64,000 nucleotides of DNA, from the NCBI GenBank assembly GCA_034430175.1, contig DAOUFI010000021.1, positions 1-64,000 of the forward strand, in the 5' to 3' direction. Below are positions 53,517 to 62,235 of the stretch, one piece after another (the first letter of the stretch is position 1; the number at the start of each line of letters is the position of its first letter). The position numbers and the translations under genes are program-made. This DNA comes from UBA6107 sp034430175. GTDB taxonomy: Bacteria; Chloroflexota; Anaerolineae; Anaerolineales; Anaerolineaceae. The notes under the pieces are model-generated. The model did not search any database. It saw nothing but the letters and a program-made list of their open reading frames with translations, and was not told where the DNA came from.

Positions 53517-54173
53517 TCAGAACTTCATCGGGTTGGCAGCCACTTCAAGCACGGCATCTCGAAAGGCATTTGCAGCCGCCAGGCAGGCCGGTTGGTCGCC
53601 GGTGAGGATGGCACCCATATAGTTGGTTTCTGAAGGCGGCATGGTCAATGAGGCAATTGTTACTGCTGCTGCCTTGAGCGCGTTGTCCAGCGCCACCAGA
53701 CCTTCCATGGGGGGCGCCACCAGGTAAGCCAGCGGTGACCCCAACGCGACGCCAGCGATTTTAGATAGATACGCCCCGGCGCGCGAAATGACATGCGGGA
53801 AGAACGCGATGGAGCCATCGGCGTTGGCGGAGTACCAAAAAGCTTCGCTTTGCATATAATCCACGGCGGCGCGCAGCCCTGAGCTAACCTCCTCGGGGGT
53901 CGGTCCAGCCAAGATAGCCATGATCTCTCCCGATATCAATCCAGAGGAATGTTTGGCACCTGCGTAGAACGAACGCGCGTACACCACCTCCACATCAGCC
54001 ATTTTGGTGGCGTGGTCAATTGACACATACGTGGCGTCATCATTATCAGAGGTGATCAAGCCGATTGATAATTGATCATCGCGCAAATTTAACTCCGCCG
54101 CGAAACTCCGCTCTACCCTGGGAATGAGCTGCACTGAAAGCGGTGTTGCGCGTATAGGATCGAGAATCGCCAT
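53517..54173 (-). CDS. eutL: Ethanolamine microcompartment shell protein EutL
   Basis: A 218-aa tandem-BMC-domain shell protein (DDATYVSIDHATKMADVEVVYARSFYAG, then ETNYMGAILTGDQPACLAAANAF). EutL trimers form gated pores in the shell. I chose ATG 54173, with AGGTAGGTGAG upstream; a GTG at 54179 abuts the eutC stop. The hexameric shell proteins EutM, EutS, EutK and EutN are not in the window, so any compartment would depend on genes elsewhere. Confidence 0.9.
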   Translation of the reverse strand: MAILDPIRATPLSVQLIPRVERSFAAELNLRDDQLSIGLITSDNDDATYVSIDHATKMADVEVVYARSFYAGAKHSSGLISGEIMAILAGPTPEEVSSGLRAAVDYMQSEAFWYSANADGSIAFFPHVISRAGAYLSKIAGVALGSPLAYLVAPPMEGLVALDNALKAAAVTIASLTMPPSETNYMGAILTGDQPACLAAANAFRDAVLEVAANPMKF

Positions 54174-54179
54174 ACTCAC

Positions 54180-55109
54180 CTACCTGGTTGCCAGCTTTAA
54201 TTTTACGCCGGATGCCTGCTGCTGGATCATCTTCTGAGCCAGTTGCACAATAAAAGCTCCGGCTTCGAGCGGATTTGTGCCACCATTTTCGAATATATTA
54301 CACACCACATCACGATCTGCATCATTCTGACCTGAACGCGGACGATAACCCATGTACGCGCTCATGCTCTCTGCTCGTCCCAGACCGGGACGTTCTCCGA
54401 TGAGAAGCACGAGTACATCCGGATGGAGGAGGTCTCCAATATCGTTCATCACACCGACGCGGCAATACTTGATGTAAAAAGGAGTACCAACTACCAATCC
54501 TGCTGTTTGAAAGCCCTGACGCATCACCGGAAAGATACTGCGCAAATTAGCCTCGATGGCAGCAGCACTCAATCCATCTCCCACCACGATCTGAACGTTT
54601 GGCGAACTGACGCAGCGTTCAGAAATCATCCGCTTTGCTTCTTCATTCAACTGTCTTCCCAAATCTGGGCGAAGCAGGTATTCATCCTTGCCTTCACTAA
54701 CCCGGGTCTGAACTGTAAATAATCCAAACTCATCGAGGAGATGCTGATCAACATCGCGATAAAGCGCATCCTGGGTAACAGCATGATCCCCCTGAAATAA
54801 TAACAGTGAACTGGTTTTGTAACGTGGTCCCGATCGTCCAACACCAATTCGAGCGGTGGTCGATTTGATCAACTCAGGCAGCGTGAATACATTTGCCGGG
54901 CTTTCAACTTGGGCTTTGTAGCGGTACTCATCCGCGGTGGGGTCGGGTAAATCTATACTAACATCCTTTGTACTGGCAGCTATCCTTGGAACAGAAGCTG
55001 GTTGTATTGACGCTGGTTGTGATTGAGACGAGGCTAACCGTGCCGCTTCACTGGCAGCAAGGTCGCGTAAAACCTCGGCTACGATTTCATTGAGTTTCTC
55101 TTGATCCAT
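54180..55109 (-). CDS. eutC: Ethanolamine ammonia-lyase small subunit
   Basis: The 309-aa light subunit of adenosylcobalamin-dependent ethanolamine ammonia-lyase (RIGVGRSGPRYKTSSLLLFQGDHAVTQDA, VVGDGLSAAAIEANL, LIGERPGLGRAESMSAYMGYRP). A disordered Ser/Ala/Pro-rich segment (about 20-50) precedes the conserved part; the N-terminal helix may guide the enzyme into a compartment. I chose the ATG at 55109, with GGAG 6 bases upstream; an ATG at 55121 overlaps the eutB stop. Confidence 0.95.
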   Translation of the reverse strand: MDQEKLNEIVAEVLRDLAASEAARLASSQSQPASIQPASVPRIAASTKDVSIDLPDPTADEYRYKAQVESPANVFTLPELIKSTTARIGVGRSGPRYKTSSLLLFQGDHAVTQDALYRDVDQHLLDEFGLFTVQTRVSEGKDEYLLRPDLGRQLNEEAKRMISERCVSSPNVQIVVGDGLSAAAIEANLRSIFPVMRQGFQTAGLVVGTPFYIKYCRVGVMNDIGDLLHPDVLVLLIGERPGLGRAESMSAYMGYRPRSGQNDADRDVVCNIFENGGTNPLEAGAFIVQLAQKMIQQQASGVKLKLATR

Positions 55110-55120
55110 GAATCGCTCCA

Positions 55121-56488
55121 TTACCGTTTAAGGAAGAAGGTGGGATCCCCGGCTTTTTCAGTCAGGATACCGTTCTTCATCATCCCTATTGATTCCAACC
55201 AGGTCTCGAATTCCGCGGCTGGCCGAATTCCAAACAACTGGCGTAGGGAAGCCGTATCATGATACGACGTGGTTTGATAAGAAAGCATCGAATCATCACC
55301 CATGGGGATGGCCATGAAGTAATTGCAGCCAGCAGCCGTGAGCAGTACAGCCAGGTTTTCAATCGCGTTCTGGTCAGCTCGTGCATGGTTGGTATAACAA
55401 GCATCCACCCCCATCGGCACGCCGGTCAGTTTGCCCATGAAGTGATCTTCCAACCCAGCGCGCTGGATCTGACGTGCGTCGTAGAGGTATTCCGGGCCAA
55501 TGAAACCAACCACCGTGTTCACCTGGAAGGGATCGTAACGTTTGGCCAGACCGTAATTACGCGCCTCCATGGTCAACTGGTCCCAACCATTATGCGCGTC
55601 AGCGGAGAGCGCTGATCCCTGCCCGGTTTCAAAGTACATATAGTTAGGTCCAGTCGGGAAACAGGATTTCTTTGCCAGCGCGTAGGCTTCATCGAGCATA
55701 CCTACCGAGATACCGAAGGATTCATTGCCCTTCTGCGAGCCGCAGATCGATTGGAAAACGAGACCCACTGGAGCTCCAGCTTGCATGCACTTCATCTGGG
55801 TAGTCACATGAGCCAGCACACAATTCTGGGTGGGAATCTCCCATGTTTTGATGATCTCATGTGTCATATCAAGCAGCCGCGATACCGAAGCCACGGAATC
55901 ATCAGCGGGGTTGATACCAATGACCGAGTCACCGCAGCCATAAGAGAGTCCTTCATATATTTCTGCCCGGATCGCTTCAGGTGAATCGGTGGGATGATTA
56001 GGCTGCAGCCGGCTTGAAAGCGTGCGCGGCGCGCCTATAGTGTTATTACAATGGGCAGTCACTCTGATCTTGTTGGCGGCGTAGATCAGATCAAGATTGG
56101 ACATCAATTTGGTCACCGCTGCCACCATCTCAGAAGTCAAACCGGTGGAAACCCGCCGGATCATCTCATTGGTTGTGCTATCGGCCAGCAGCCACTCGCG
56201 GAAAGCGCCAACAGTCCAATCTTTGATCTCCGCATACACTTCGGGAACGACAGCATCCTCGATGACGCGGGTGACTTCGTCTTGTTCATAAGGCACAGCC
56301 GGATTCTCCCTAAGCACCCAGAGCGGAAGCTCTGCCAGCACAAGGCGGGCAGCCACTCGCTCGGCAGCAGTTGTTGCGGCCACACCTGCAAGCACGTCGC
56401 CCGATTTTTCCTCATTTGCCTTACCCATGAGGAGGCGAATATCAGGGAATTCATAGGTCTTGCCGTGTAATTTTGTCCGCAGTAGCAT
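55121..56488 (-). CDS. eutB: Ethanolamine ammonia-lyase large subunit
   Basis: The 455-aa TIM-barrel subunit that converts ethanolamine to acetaldehyde and ammonia. Conserved blocks: IYAANKIRVTAHCNNTIGAPRTLSSRLQPNHPTDS, GYGCGDSVIGINP-like, GLVFQSICGSQKGNESFG and ETGQGSALSADAHNG. The length is normal. GGAG lies 6 bases before the ATG. Situated between eutA and eutC, with 55 bp to eutA. Confidence 0.97.
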   Translation of the reverse strand: MLLRTKLHGKTYEFPDIRLLMGKANEEKSGDVLAGVAATTAAERVAARLVLAELPLWVLRENPAVPYEQDEVTRVIEDAVVPEVYAEIKDWTVGAFREWLLADSTTNEMIRRVSTGLTSEMVAAVTKLMSNLDLIYAANKIRVTAHCNNTIGAPRTLSSRLQPNHPTDSPEAIRAEIYEGLSYGCGDSVIGINPADDSVASVSRLLDMTHEIIKTWEIPTQNCVLAHVTTQMKCMQAGAPVGLVFQSICGSQKGNESFGISVGMLDEAYALAKKSCFPTGPNYMYFETGQGSALSADAHNGWDQLTMEARNYGLAKRYDPFQVNTVVGFIGPEYLYDARQIQRAGLEDHFMGKLTGVPMGVDACYTNHARADQNAIENLAVLLTAAGCNYFMAIPMGDDSMLSYQTTSYHDTASLRQLFGIRPAAEFETWLESIGMMKNGILTEKAGDPTFFLKR

Positions 56489-56543
56489 TATTTCTCCGAT
56501 GGTTAAGAACTCTCATCTTTTGTACACTGAGAGTGGGGGGCTG

Positions 56544-57983
56544 TCAATGATAGAAAACCAGCGTTTTAACGCTCAGTGGTACTACCCGTCCATCCATAAG
56601 CGGGGTACCAATATCAATATAATCGCCTTCCAGCAAGCCAACCTGGTCGATCACAAGCAATGGTCGTTCAGGGCTCATCCCTTTGACGGTTTGCCCCAAT
56701 GATTGAGCATAGTCACGTTCGATAACCACCACAATGGCCTTTCCAGGTGGTAAGTCAGACGCGAAGTCCCGGATGCCTCCAGCAAGTTGGAGCAGCGCTT
56801 CATAATCGAGCTTGTTTTTCAGATCAATGGCGATGGCAAACTGGTCAACGGTCGGGTCAAGATCCCAGCGTTGAACAATCGCGGTGATCGCAGCATTGAC
56901 TGTTGTGGAAGTCAATGTGCCTTCCAGTATCGGATGAATAACGGGAATATTGCGTAAAGGCAAAATAGATCGCTCTGCCCAGATTGTTGAACCCGATAGG
57001 GTCACTGTCTGGGTGCTGGCACCGAGCACTGTGGCACGTAATGTTTCCGCCGGTACCTTTACTTCGTAACTAGCGAGTGCTGGTTGAGTACGAAGTGATT
57101 CTGCTAATAACGGACCAATATCATCATGGATGGTCAGATCGGAAAGCGCATTGATTTGGATCGGGTTGTAGTAGTAATATCCGATCCCTCCCGAGAACAT
57201 TAACTCAGAACCTTTGCCTGATATCGGAGAAGGAGGTGTCAGATAAAGCTTTTGTGCCAGCGGAGAAGCCGTGCCTTCAATCAATTCTACCGTCATGTCT
57301 GCCAAACGGTCGGTAAACCGGCGCAGATCAGCCAAAGATGGCTGTGTTCCTGTTTTCAGGTTCAAGCCGCAATCGATCATCACGTTCAGCGCTGGTTCTG
57401 CGAGATGTCGGATGAGTCCACTGGCATGATCGATCTCGATGATTCGCCCACCGAAGTTCATGGCTGCTGACGAGAGAACTTCCCCGCTGCGGAAAGTGAC
57501 GCTGTTGGCGCTGCCACCTCCAATATCCAGGTTAGTGATGGTGGTGTAATGAGCCTGTGAATACTGTGCAGCACCTGAACCACGCCCGGAAATGAGGCTC
57601 TCCACGTTTGGGCCAGCTACGCTGACCACAAATTCACCTGCCAATCCCGACAGGGCTCGCAGGATATCATCAGCGTTCTGCTTCTTGGCTGTTTCACCGG
57701 TAATGATGACCGCGCCAGTTTCCACCTGATCGGGAGAAACCCCAGCCGCTCGGTATTCACGGTCGAGGATCATTTTCAGAGCGTCGGCATCTACCGTCTC
57801 ACGATCATGCAGCGGTGTGAAAACGATTGGACTCTGGTATAAGACCTCCCTGTCAGTGATCGCCATGCGCGGAATTTGACCCGGGCGAGCGACATCAGCC
57901 AAGGACAAACGTGAAAAAACGATCTGCGTTGTCGTGGTACCGACATCAATCCCGACCGAAAGTAAAGAATGCGAATTTGTCAT
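56544..57983 (-). CDS. eutA: Ethanolamine ammonia-lyase reactivating factor EutA
   Basis: A 479-aa actin-fold ATPase that exchanges damaged cobalamin in EutBC. Motifs: SVGIDVGTTTTQIVFSRL, VIITGETAKKQNA, NLDIGGGSANSVTF and FSGGIGYYYY. First gene of the eutA-B-C-L-Q set. A terminator-type hairpin ends a few bases before the ATG, which has no ribosome-binding site, so expression is probably controlled there. Confidence 0.94.
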   Translation of the reverse strand: MTNSHSLLSVGIDVGTTTTQIVFSRLSLADVARPGQIPRMAITDREVLYQSPIVFTPLHDRETVDADALKMILDREYRAAGVSPDQVETGAVIITGETAKKQNADDILRALSGLAGEFVVSVAGPNVESLISGRGSGAAQYSQAHYTTITNLDIGGGSANSVTFRSGEVLSSAAMNFGGRIIEIDHASGLIRHLAEPALNVMIDCGLNLKTGTQPSLADLRRFTDRLADMTVELIEGTASPLAQKLYLTPPSPISGKGSELMFSGGIGYYYYNPIQINALSDLTIHDDIGPLLAESLRTQPALASYEVKVPAETLRATVLGASTQTVTLSGSTIWAERSILPLRNIPVIHPILEGTLTSTTVNAAITAIVQRWDLDPTVDQFAIAIDLKNKLDYEALLQLAGGIRDFASDLPPGKAIVVVIERDYAQSLGQTVKGMSPERPLLVIDQVGLLEGDYIDIGTPLMDGRVVPLSVKTLVFYH

Positions 57984-57986
57984 GGT

Positions 57987-58024
57987 AAAAAATCTAAAAG
58001 GGCTTACGCCCTTTAAGATTTTAT
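57987..58024 (-). terminator. Minus-strand terminator directly before eutA
   Basis: On the minus strand AATCTTAAAGGGC, loop GTAA, GCCCTTTTAGATT (one mismatch in 13 bp), followed by TTTT and, 4 bases on, the eutA ATG. It separates the ABC importer genes from eutA and removes space for a normal ribosome-binding site. Confidence 0.75.
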
Positions 58025-58043
58025 CATTCCTGTAAGAAAAGCA

Positions 58044-59093
58044 TCAGATGATCCAGCACGATTCTTCCGGAAAGCTGATTACCACATCATCACCTTTGCG
58101 TGGTAAGGTTAATCCTCGCTCGTTAAAGAGATCGGCCATTAAAATATTTTCACCAACCTTTACGCGCATGCGCACCACAGATCCGAGAAAGAGAACAGAT
58201 TCGACCTCACCCTTGAGAGCGTTCCTACCCTTGCCAGTACCAATTTGTAGCTCTTCTGGTCGGATTGCCAATCGCGGGTTCGAACTGATCACGCGTGAAG
58301 ATGAGTTTTCGAATTTAATCGTCTGCCCTCCAACGACGCAAGTGCCGGCTTTCTTATCAAGTTTTTCAACCGGGAGTAAATTCAACTGGCCGACGAATTG
58401 TGCGACAAATTCGGTTGATGGATAGTTATAGATTTCCGAGGGTGTTCCCACCTGTTCCATATGACCCTGACTCATCACCACCACACGATCAGAGATAAGC
58501 AATGCCTCTTCCTGATCATGAGTCACATACACAGTTGTGATGCCCAGCTCCTGCTGAATTCGACGTATCTCAAGGCGAAGTTCAACCCTGATCTTGGCAT
58601 CGAGGGCGGAGAGAGGTTCATCCAGTAGAAGTACCCGTGGGCTGATGGCTAAAGCGCGCGCTAATGCAATACGTTGCTGCTGTCCACCGGAGAGTTGATA
58701 GGGATACTTGTCCTTGTGTTTTTCGAGGTGAACCAGCGAGAGCATTTTATCTACGCGGTCTTTGATCTCTTCCACAGGGCGTTTCCGTACTTCCAGACCA
58801 AAACCGATATTCTGACCAATCGTCAGGTTCGGGAAAAGGGCATAAGCCTGGAAAACCATCCCCACATCGCGTTGGTTTGGAGCCATGTTGGTGATATCTT
58901 TTCCATCCAGAATAATCTCGCCCGTGGTCGGATATTCAAAACCCGCAATCATACGCAGTGTTGTGGTCTTTCCACATCCAGACGGGCCAAGGAATGAAAC
59001 GAACTCACCTTTCGCTACATCAAGATTGAAACCTTCAACCGCAACCGCACTACCGAAAAGCTTGGATATATTGGAGAGTTTGAGAAAAGCCAT
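58044..59093 (-). CDS. ABC transporter ATP-binding protein (PotA/FbpC-like)
   Basis: A 349-aa ATPase with Walker A GPSGCGKTT, signature LSGGQQQRIALARAL, Walker B VLLLDEPLSALD and switch THDQEEALLISDR, and a C-terminal TOBE-like domain (LAIRPEELQIGTG). Members of this group drive uptake of spermidine, putrescine, iron or other small compounds. It is the fourth gene of an importer set on the same strand as the eut genes and lies just upstream of eutA, so an amine such as ethanolamine is a plausible substrate (inference). Confidence 0.92.
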   Translation of the reverse strand: MAFLKLSNISKLFGSAVAVEGFNLDVAKGEFVSFLGPSGCGKTTTLRMIAGFEYPTTGEIILDGKDITNMAPNQRDVGMVFQAYALFPNLTIGQNIGFGLEVRKRPVEEIKDRVDKMLSLVHLEKHKDKYPYQLSGGQQQRIALARALAISPRVLLLDEPLSALDAKIRVELRLEIRRIQQELGITTVYVTHDQEEALLISDRVVVMSQGHMEQVGTPSEIYNYPSTEFVAQFVGQLNLLPVEKLDKKAGTCVVGGQTIKFENSSSRVISSNPRLAIRPEELQIGTGKGRNALKGEVESVLFLGSVVRMRVKVGENILMADLFNERGLTLPRKGDDVVISFPEESCWII

Positions 59094-59136
59094 AATCCAC
59101 CGTTTTTATTTATCAAGAATGTACGACATCAACCGA

Positions 59137-59934
59137 TCAACGAGCCCCAGCCAAAGAACTGCTGTCTACTTTGCCCCGGTTAAAGATCTGGATCAGTCCC
59201 ATGAAGCCCCAGGTCATCAAGAAGCTAATAATTGCAAGAGAAGATGACTCGTAGGTGCGGTTCTGTCCGATCAGAGACATGTATGGGCCAAATGCCTTGA
59301 TTCCCACCAGGAAACTGGCGATGGTGTATTCCCCGATTACTGTAGCGAGGGTAAGAAAGGCACTGTTGATGATGGCAACGCGTAAATTAGGAAAGATCAC
59401 TTTGAAAAGTATCGTTGACCAACTAGCGCCGAGGCTTTGTGCGGCTTCGGTCAGCGCGCGCACATCAATTGCTGCTAACCCGGTATCAATGGCACGGTAA
59501 ACAAACGGCAACGCAAGCACCACGTACATGGCCACCAACAACACATATGTTCCAAAGAAAGTATTGGTCAAATAGAAAGGCGCACCGCTAAAAGCACGGA
59601 TCGCGCCAAAGACCAGAACAATAGCCGGAACCACGAATGGAAGCATGGAAATGAATTCAACCATTCCCCGTAATTGTGGAAGACGTAGTCGAATCCAATA
59701 TGCAGTAGGCGCAACCAGAATTATGCTCACGATGATGGTAAAAATACCGATGATCACTGAGAATTCGATGGTTTTCCAAAAACTGGGGTCTTTAAAGACG
59801 TTTGTGTAAGAAACAAGTGATAAAACACCTTTTTTGGCCCGCAGAGAAAAGTCAAATGTGGAATAGAGCGGCAGGATAAAGTAAAGCACTCCAAGGATGA
59901 TCCAAAGCCACGACCAGAAGGATCGTTTTTTCAT
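59137..59934 (-). CDS. ABC transporter permease (PotC-like)
   Basis: A 265-aa permease with a first hydrophobic segment WSWLWIILGVLYFILPLYST and EAA-type loop EAAQSLGASWSTILFKVIFPNL. I chose ATG 59934, which overlaps the stop of the previous permease gene by ATGA. It pairs with that permease. Confidence 0.92.
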   Translation of the reverse strand: MKKRSFWSWLWIILGVLYFILPLYSTFDFSLRAKKGVLSLVSYTNVFKDPSFWKTIEFSVIIGIFTIIVSIILVAPTAYWIRLRLPQLRGMVEFISMLPFVVPAIVLVFGAIRAFSGAPFYLTNTFFGTYVLLVAMYVVLALPFVYRAIDTGLAAIDVRALTEAAQSLGASWSTILFKVIFPNLRVAIINSAFLTLATVIGEYTIASFLVGIKAFGPYMSLIGQNRTYESSSLAIISFLMTWGFMGLIQIFNRGKVDSSSLAGAR

Positions 59935-60842
59935 TGTCTCAGCCACCTTTCACTCCTGCGCCGCAACGAATAGTAAATGGCCATCATAACTGCCATAACA
60001 ATGACCATACCCACTGCCAGGGCATAACCCAGGCCAGGATTATAGAGGATATCACCCTTGATCTGTGAACCGATCACGATCGTGATCAGATTGATGAAAC
60101 CACCTGTCAATGAATAGGCTGTCGCATAAGCTCCAAATGAATTGCCAAATAGTAAGATCATCGAGCCCAGGATCGAAGGCATCAAAATGGGCAAAGCTAC
60201 CTTCCGCCAGTATGTGGCGGATGAAGCGCCCAAGTTGGCGGCTGCTTCGCTCCATTCCTTACGCAGCCCATCAAGAGCGGGGGTGATCACCAGGATCATC
60301 AATGGAAATTGAAAGAAAATATAGGTTAGGGTCAACCCCCAAAAACTATAAAGGCTAAAACCAGCTTTGTACAAATCTAAATTAAAGAGAGTTTTCAGTA
60401 ATATGGTCACCAACCCCGTGCGACCCAGCGTAGCAATGAACGCGAAAGCCAGTGGAACACCAGCGAAATTCGACGCGACGCCAGAAAAGGTCAGTAAGGA
60501 TGACCTGACTCCACCTGGTAGTTTTCCAACTGTGATTGCGTACGCCATAAGGAAACCGAGAAGACCGCCTCCAAGCGCAGTGGCCAGGCTGATCTTGATC
60601 GTTACCCAATAGGCGTTCAAGATATCTGACTTGAGTAAGCCAGCCAGGTTGGCAAGGGTAAGATGATTTTCTTCATCCAAGAAAGCACGAACCAGCAAAG
60701 TCAGGGATGGAAGCGCAACAAACAGGGCGACGAAAAGGAAAAATGGCACAACTCCAAGCCAATCTCGCCAGCCTGAATGGTGGGGACGCGCTTTTGGCGC
60801 GTCCCCTAACTTTACAATTTTTGTATCTGTTTTACTTGACAT
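59931..60842 (-). CDS. ABC transporter permease (PotB-like)
   Basis: A 303-aa permease with hydrophobic segments starting at about residue 27 (VVPFFLFVALFVALPSLTLL) and loop EAAANLGASSATYWRKVALPIL. ATG 60842 overlaps the end of the binding-protein gene by 11 bp, so it is translationally coupled. An earlier TTG at 60854 would extend it. Confidence 0.9.
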   Translation of the reverse strand: MSSKTDTKIVKLGDAPKARPHHSGWRDWLGVVPFFLFVALFVALPSLTLLVRAFLDEENHLTLANLAGLLKSDILNAYWVTIKISLATALGGGLLGFLMAYAITVGKLPGGVRSSLLTFSGVASNFAGVPLAFAFIATLGRTGLVTILLKTLFNLDLYKAGFSLYSFWGLTLTYIFFQFPLMILVITPALDGLRKEWSEAAANLGASSATYWRKVALPILMPSILGSMILLFGNSFGAYATAYSLTGGFINLITIVIGSQIKGDILYNPGLGYALAVGMVIVMAVMMAIYYSLRRRSERWLRQ

Positions 60843-61938
60843 CGGCACCAACAACAGACATCCATTGATCGGCGATCAAAGCCTTTGCTGCATTGATCTG
60901 ATCGATGCTCGGGAATGCGACAGGACCATCGAACGTAGGCAGCTTGGCTACAGCTTCGGCATCGAGGGTACCTTTTTCTTTCATGTCGTTATAGCGGATC
61001 GGGTGACAATACCCCTTCAGCCAGATATTCTGACCCTCATCACTGTAGAGGAATTCCATCCACAGTTTGGCAGCATTCGGGTGTGGAGCGTATGCGGAAA
61101 TGGCCTGGATATAAATACCAGCGATGGTGCCACTCTTCGGGTAAACAACGGCAATGTTCGGATTGCCAGCCAGGGTATCCTTGTCAGCCAGGGCAGAATA
61201 GTCCCAGCGGAGGATGATGGGGGTCTCGCCCTTGGCAACAGTTGCCTGCTTGGCGATGACGGGGACGAAGTTACCAGCATCGTTGACCTGTTTGAAGAAA
61301 TCAAGGCCAGCCTGGACATCATCCAGTGAGCCGCCATTGTACAGGGCTGCAGCGTAAACACTCATCTGAGCCTGAGCGGATGCACGCGGATCGCCAGAGA
61401 GAGCGAACTGACCAGCATATTCGGGCTTGAGCAGGTCAGACCAATCCTGGGGGACATTGGTGACGACATCGCTATTCACTTCGAATGCGAGCACACCATA
61501 ATAGTCACCGTACCAGTAACCATCTGGATCCTTCGACTCATCCGGGATCGAATCCCATGTGGAGACTTTATAGGGTTGCACCAAACCTTCTTCGATCAAT
61601 TGAGGTCCAAAACCATAACCTACGTCGATCACATCCGGAGCCTGTGGACCTTTGTTGTCTTTATTCGCTTTAATGGCTTCGATCTCATCGGCTGAACCGG
61701 CATCCGGATTCAATTCATTCACGGTGATGCCATATTTCGCTGAGAAGGCTGAGATTGCTTCACCATAATTGCACCAGTCATGGGGCAGAGCGATGACAGT
61801 CAAGGAGCCTTCCGCTTTGGCGGCTTTGACCAAGTCGGAGTCCGCTGCTGAACCTGTTGAAGTTTTTCCACAGGCAGCCAGAAGCATCGACATGATCACA
61901 ACGATCGATAAAACAAAGAACATTTTTTTGGTGTGCAT
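60832..61938 (-). CDS. ABC transporter substrate-binding lipoprotein (PotD/FbpA-like)
   Basis: A 368-aa binding protein with lipoprotein signal (SIVVIMSMLLAAC, cysteine 23). The body begins EGSLTVIALPHDWCNYGEAISAF and contains DVGYGFGPQL and WYGDYYGVLAFEVN, like the polyamine and iron group. ATG 61938 has GGAG 7 bases upstream; a GTG 3 bases before is an alternative. It leads the importer whose genes stand before eutA; no eutH is present. Ethanolamine as ligand is inferred only from location. Confidence 0.9.
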   Translation of the reverse strand: MHTKKMFFVLSIVVIMSMLLAACGKTSTGSAADSDLVKAAKAEGSLTVIALPHDWCNYGEAISAFSAKYGITVNELNPDAGSADEIEAIKANKDNKGPQAPDVIDVGYGFGPQLIEEGLVQPYKVSTWDSIPDESKDPDGYWYGDYYGVLAFEVNSDVVTNVPQDWSDLLKPEYAGQFALSGDPRASAQAQMSVYAAALYNGGSLDDVQAGLDFFKQVNDAGNFVPVIAKQATVAKGETPIILRWDYSALADKDTLAGNPNIAVVYPKSGTIAGIYIQAISAYAPHPNAAKLWMEFLYSDEGQNIWLKGYCHPIRYNDMKEKGTLDAEAVAKLPTFDGPVAFPSIDQINAAKALIADQWMSVVGADVK

Positions 61939-61961
61939 CACTTTTCTCCTTTTTGAGTATT

Positions 61962-61992
61962 AAAAAAAACAGTCAAGCGAATAGCTTAACTG
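61962..61992 (-). terminator. Leader terminator upstream of the importer operon
   Basis: On the minus strand CAGTTAAGC, loop TATTC, GCTTGACTG (9 pairs, one G-U), followed by eight T. It lies 24 bases before the binding-protein start and downstream of a candidate -10 TATAAT (62130-62125), so it sits in the message leader, as an attenuator would. Confidence 0.8.
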
Positions 61993-62124
61993 GTTTTCCT
62001 ACAACCAACTTGCGTGGTAATTCAGCGATACCAGGATAATCCCGGATGTCGTATGTTGCTGCAATAAGGAAATAATGTGATGAAATAACGGCAAAATGTC
62101 CATGTTTTCCTAAATGGTTTCATA

Positions 62125-62130
62125 ATTATA
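62125..62130 (-). promoter_or_regulatory. Candidate -10 box of the importer-eut operon
   Basis: TATAAT on the minus strand, about 187 bases before the binding-protein ATG. The -35 region is weak. The long leader it implies contains the terminator at 61962-61992. Confidence 0.4.
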
Positions 62131-62177
62131 CATAATTTGTATTCGGAAAGATATCATTATTTTTGTAATATCTTTTC

Positions 62178-62200
62178 AAAAAAAGCCACCTCGCGGCAGC
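62178..62200 (-). terminator. Intrinsic terminator of the two-component operon
   Basis: On the minus strand GCTGCC, loop GCGA (GNRA type), GGTGGC with two G-U pairs, then seven T. It lies 36 bp after the kinase stop codon. Confidence 0.75.
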
Positions 62201-62235
62201 CTGTTTTTCAAAACTCAACGTTCATCTGCGAAATA

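Noticed and set aside
61938..62130. Cobalamin riboswitch in the eut leader
   Set aside because: No B12-box-like sequence or long multi-arm fold is visible, and the leader is too short for a standard cobalamin riboswitch.
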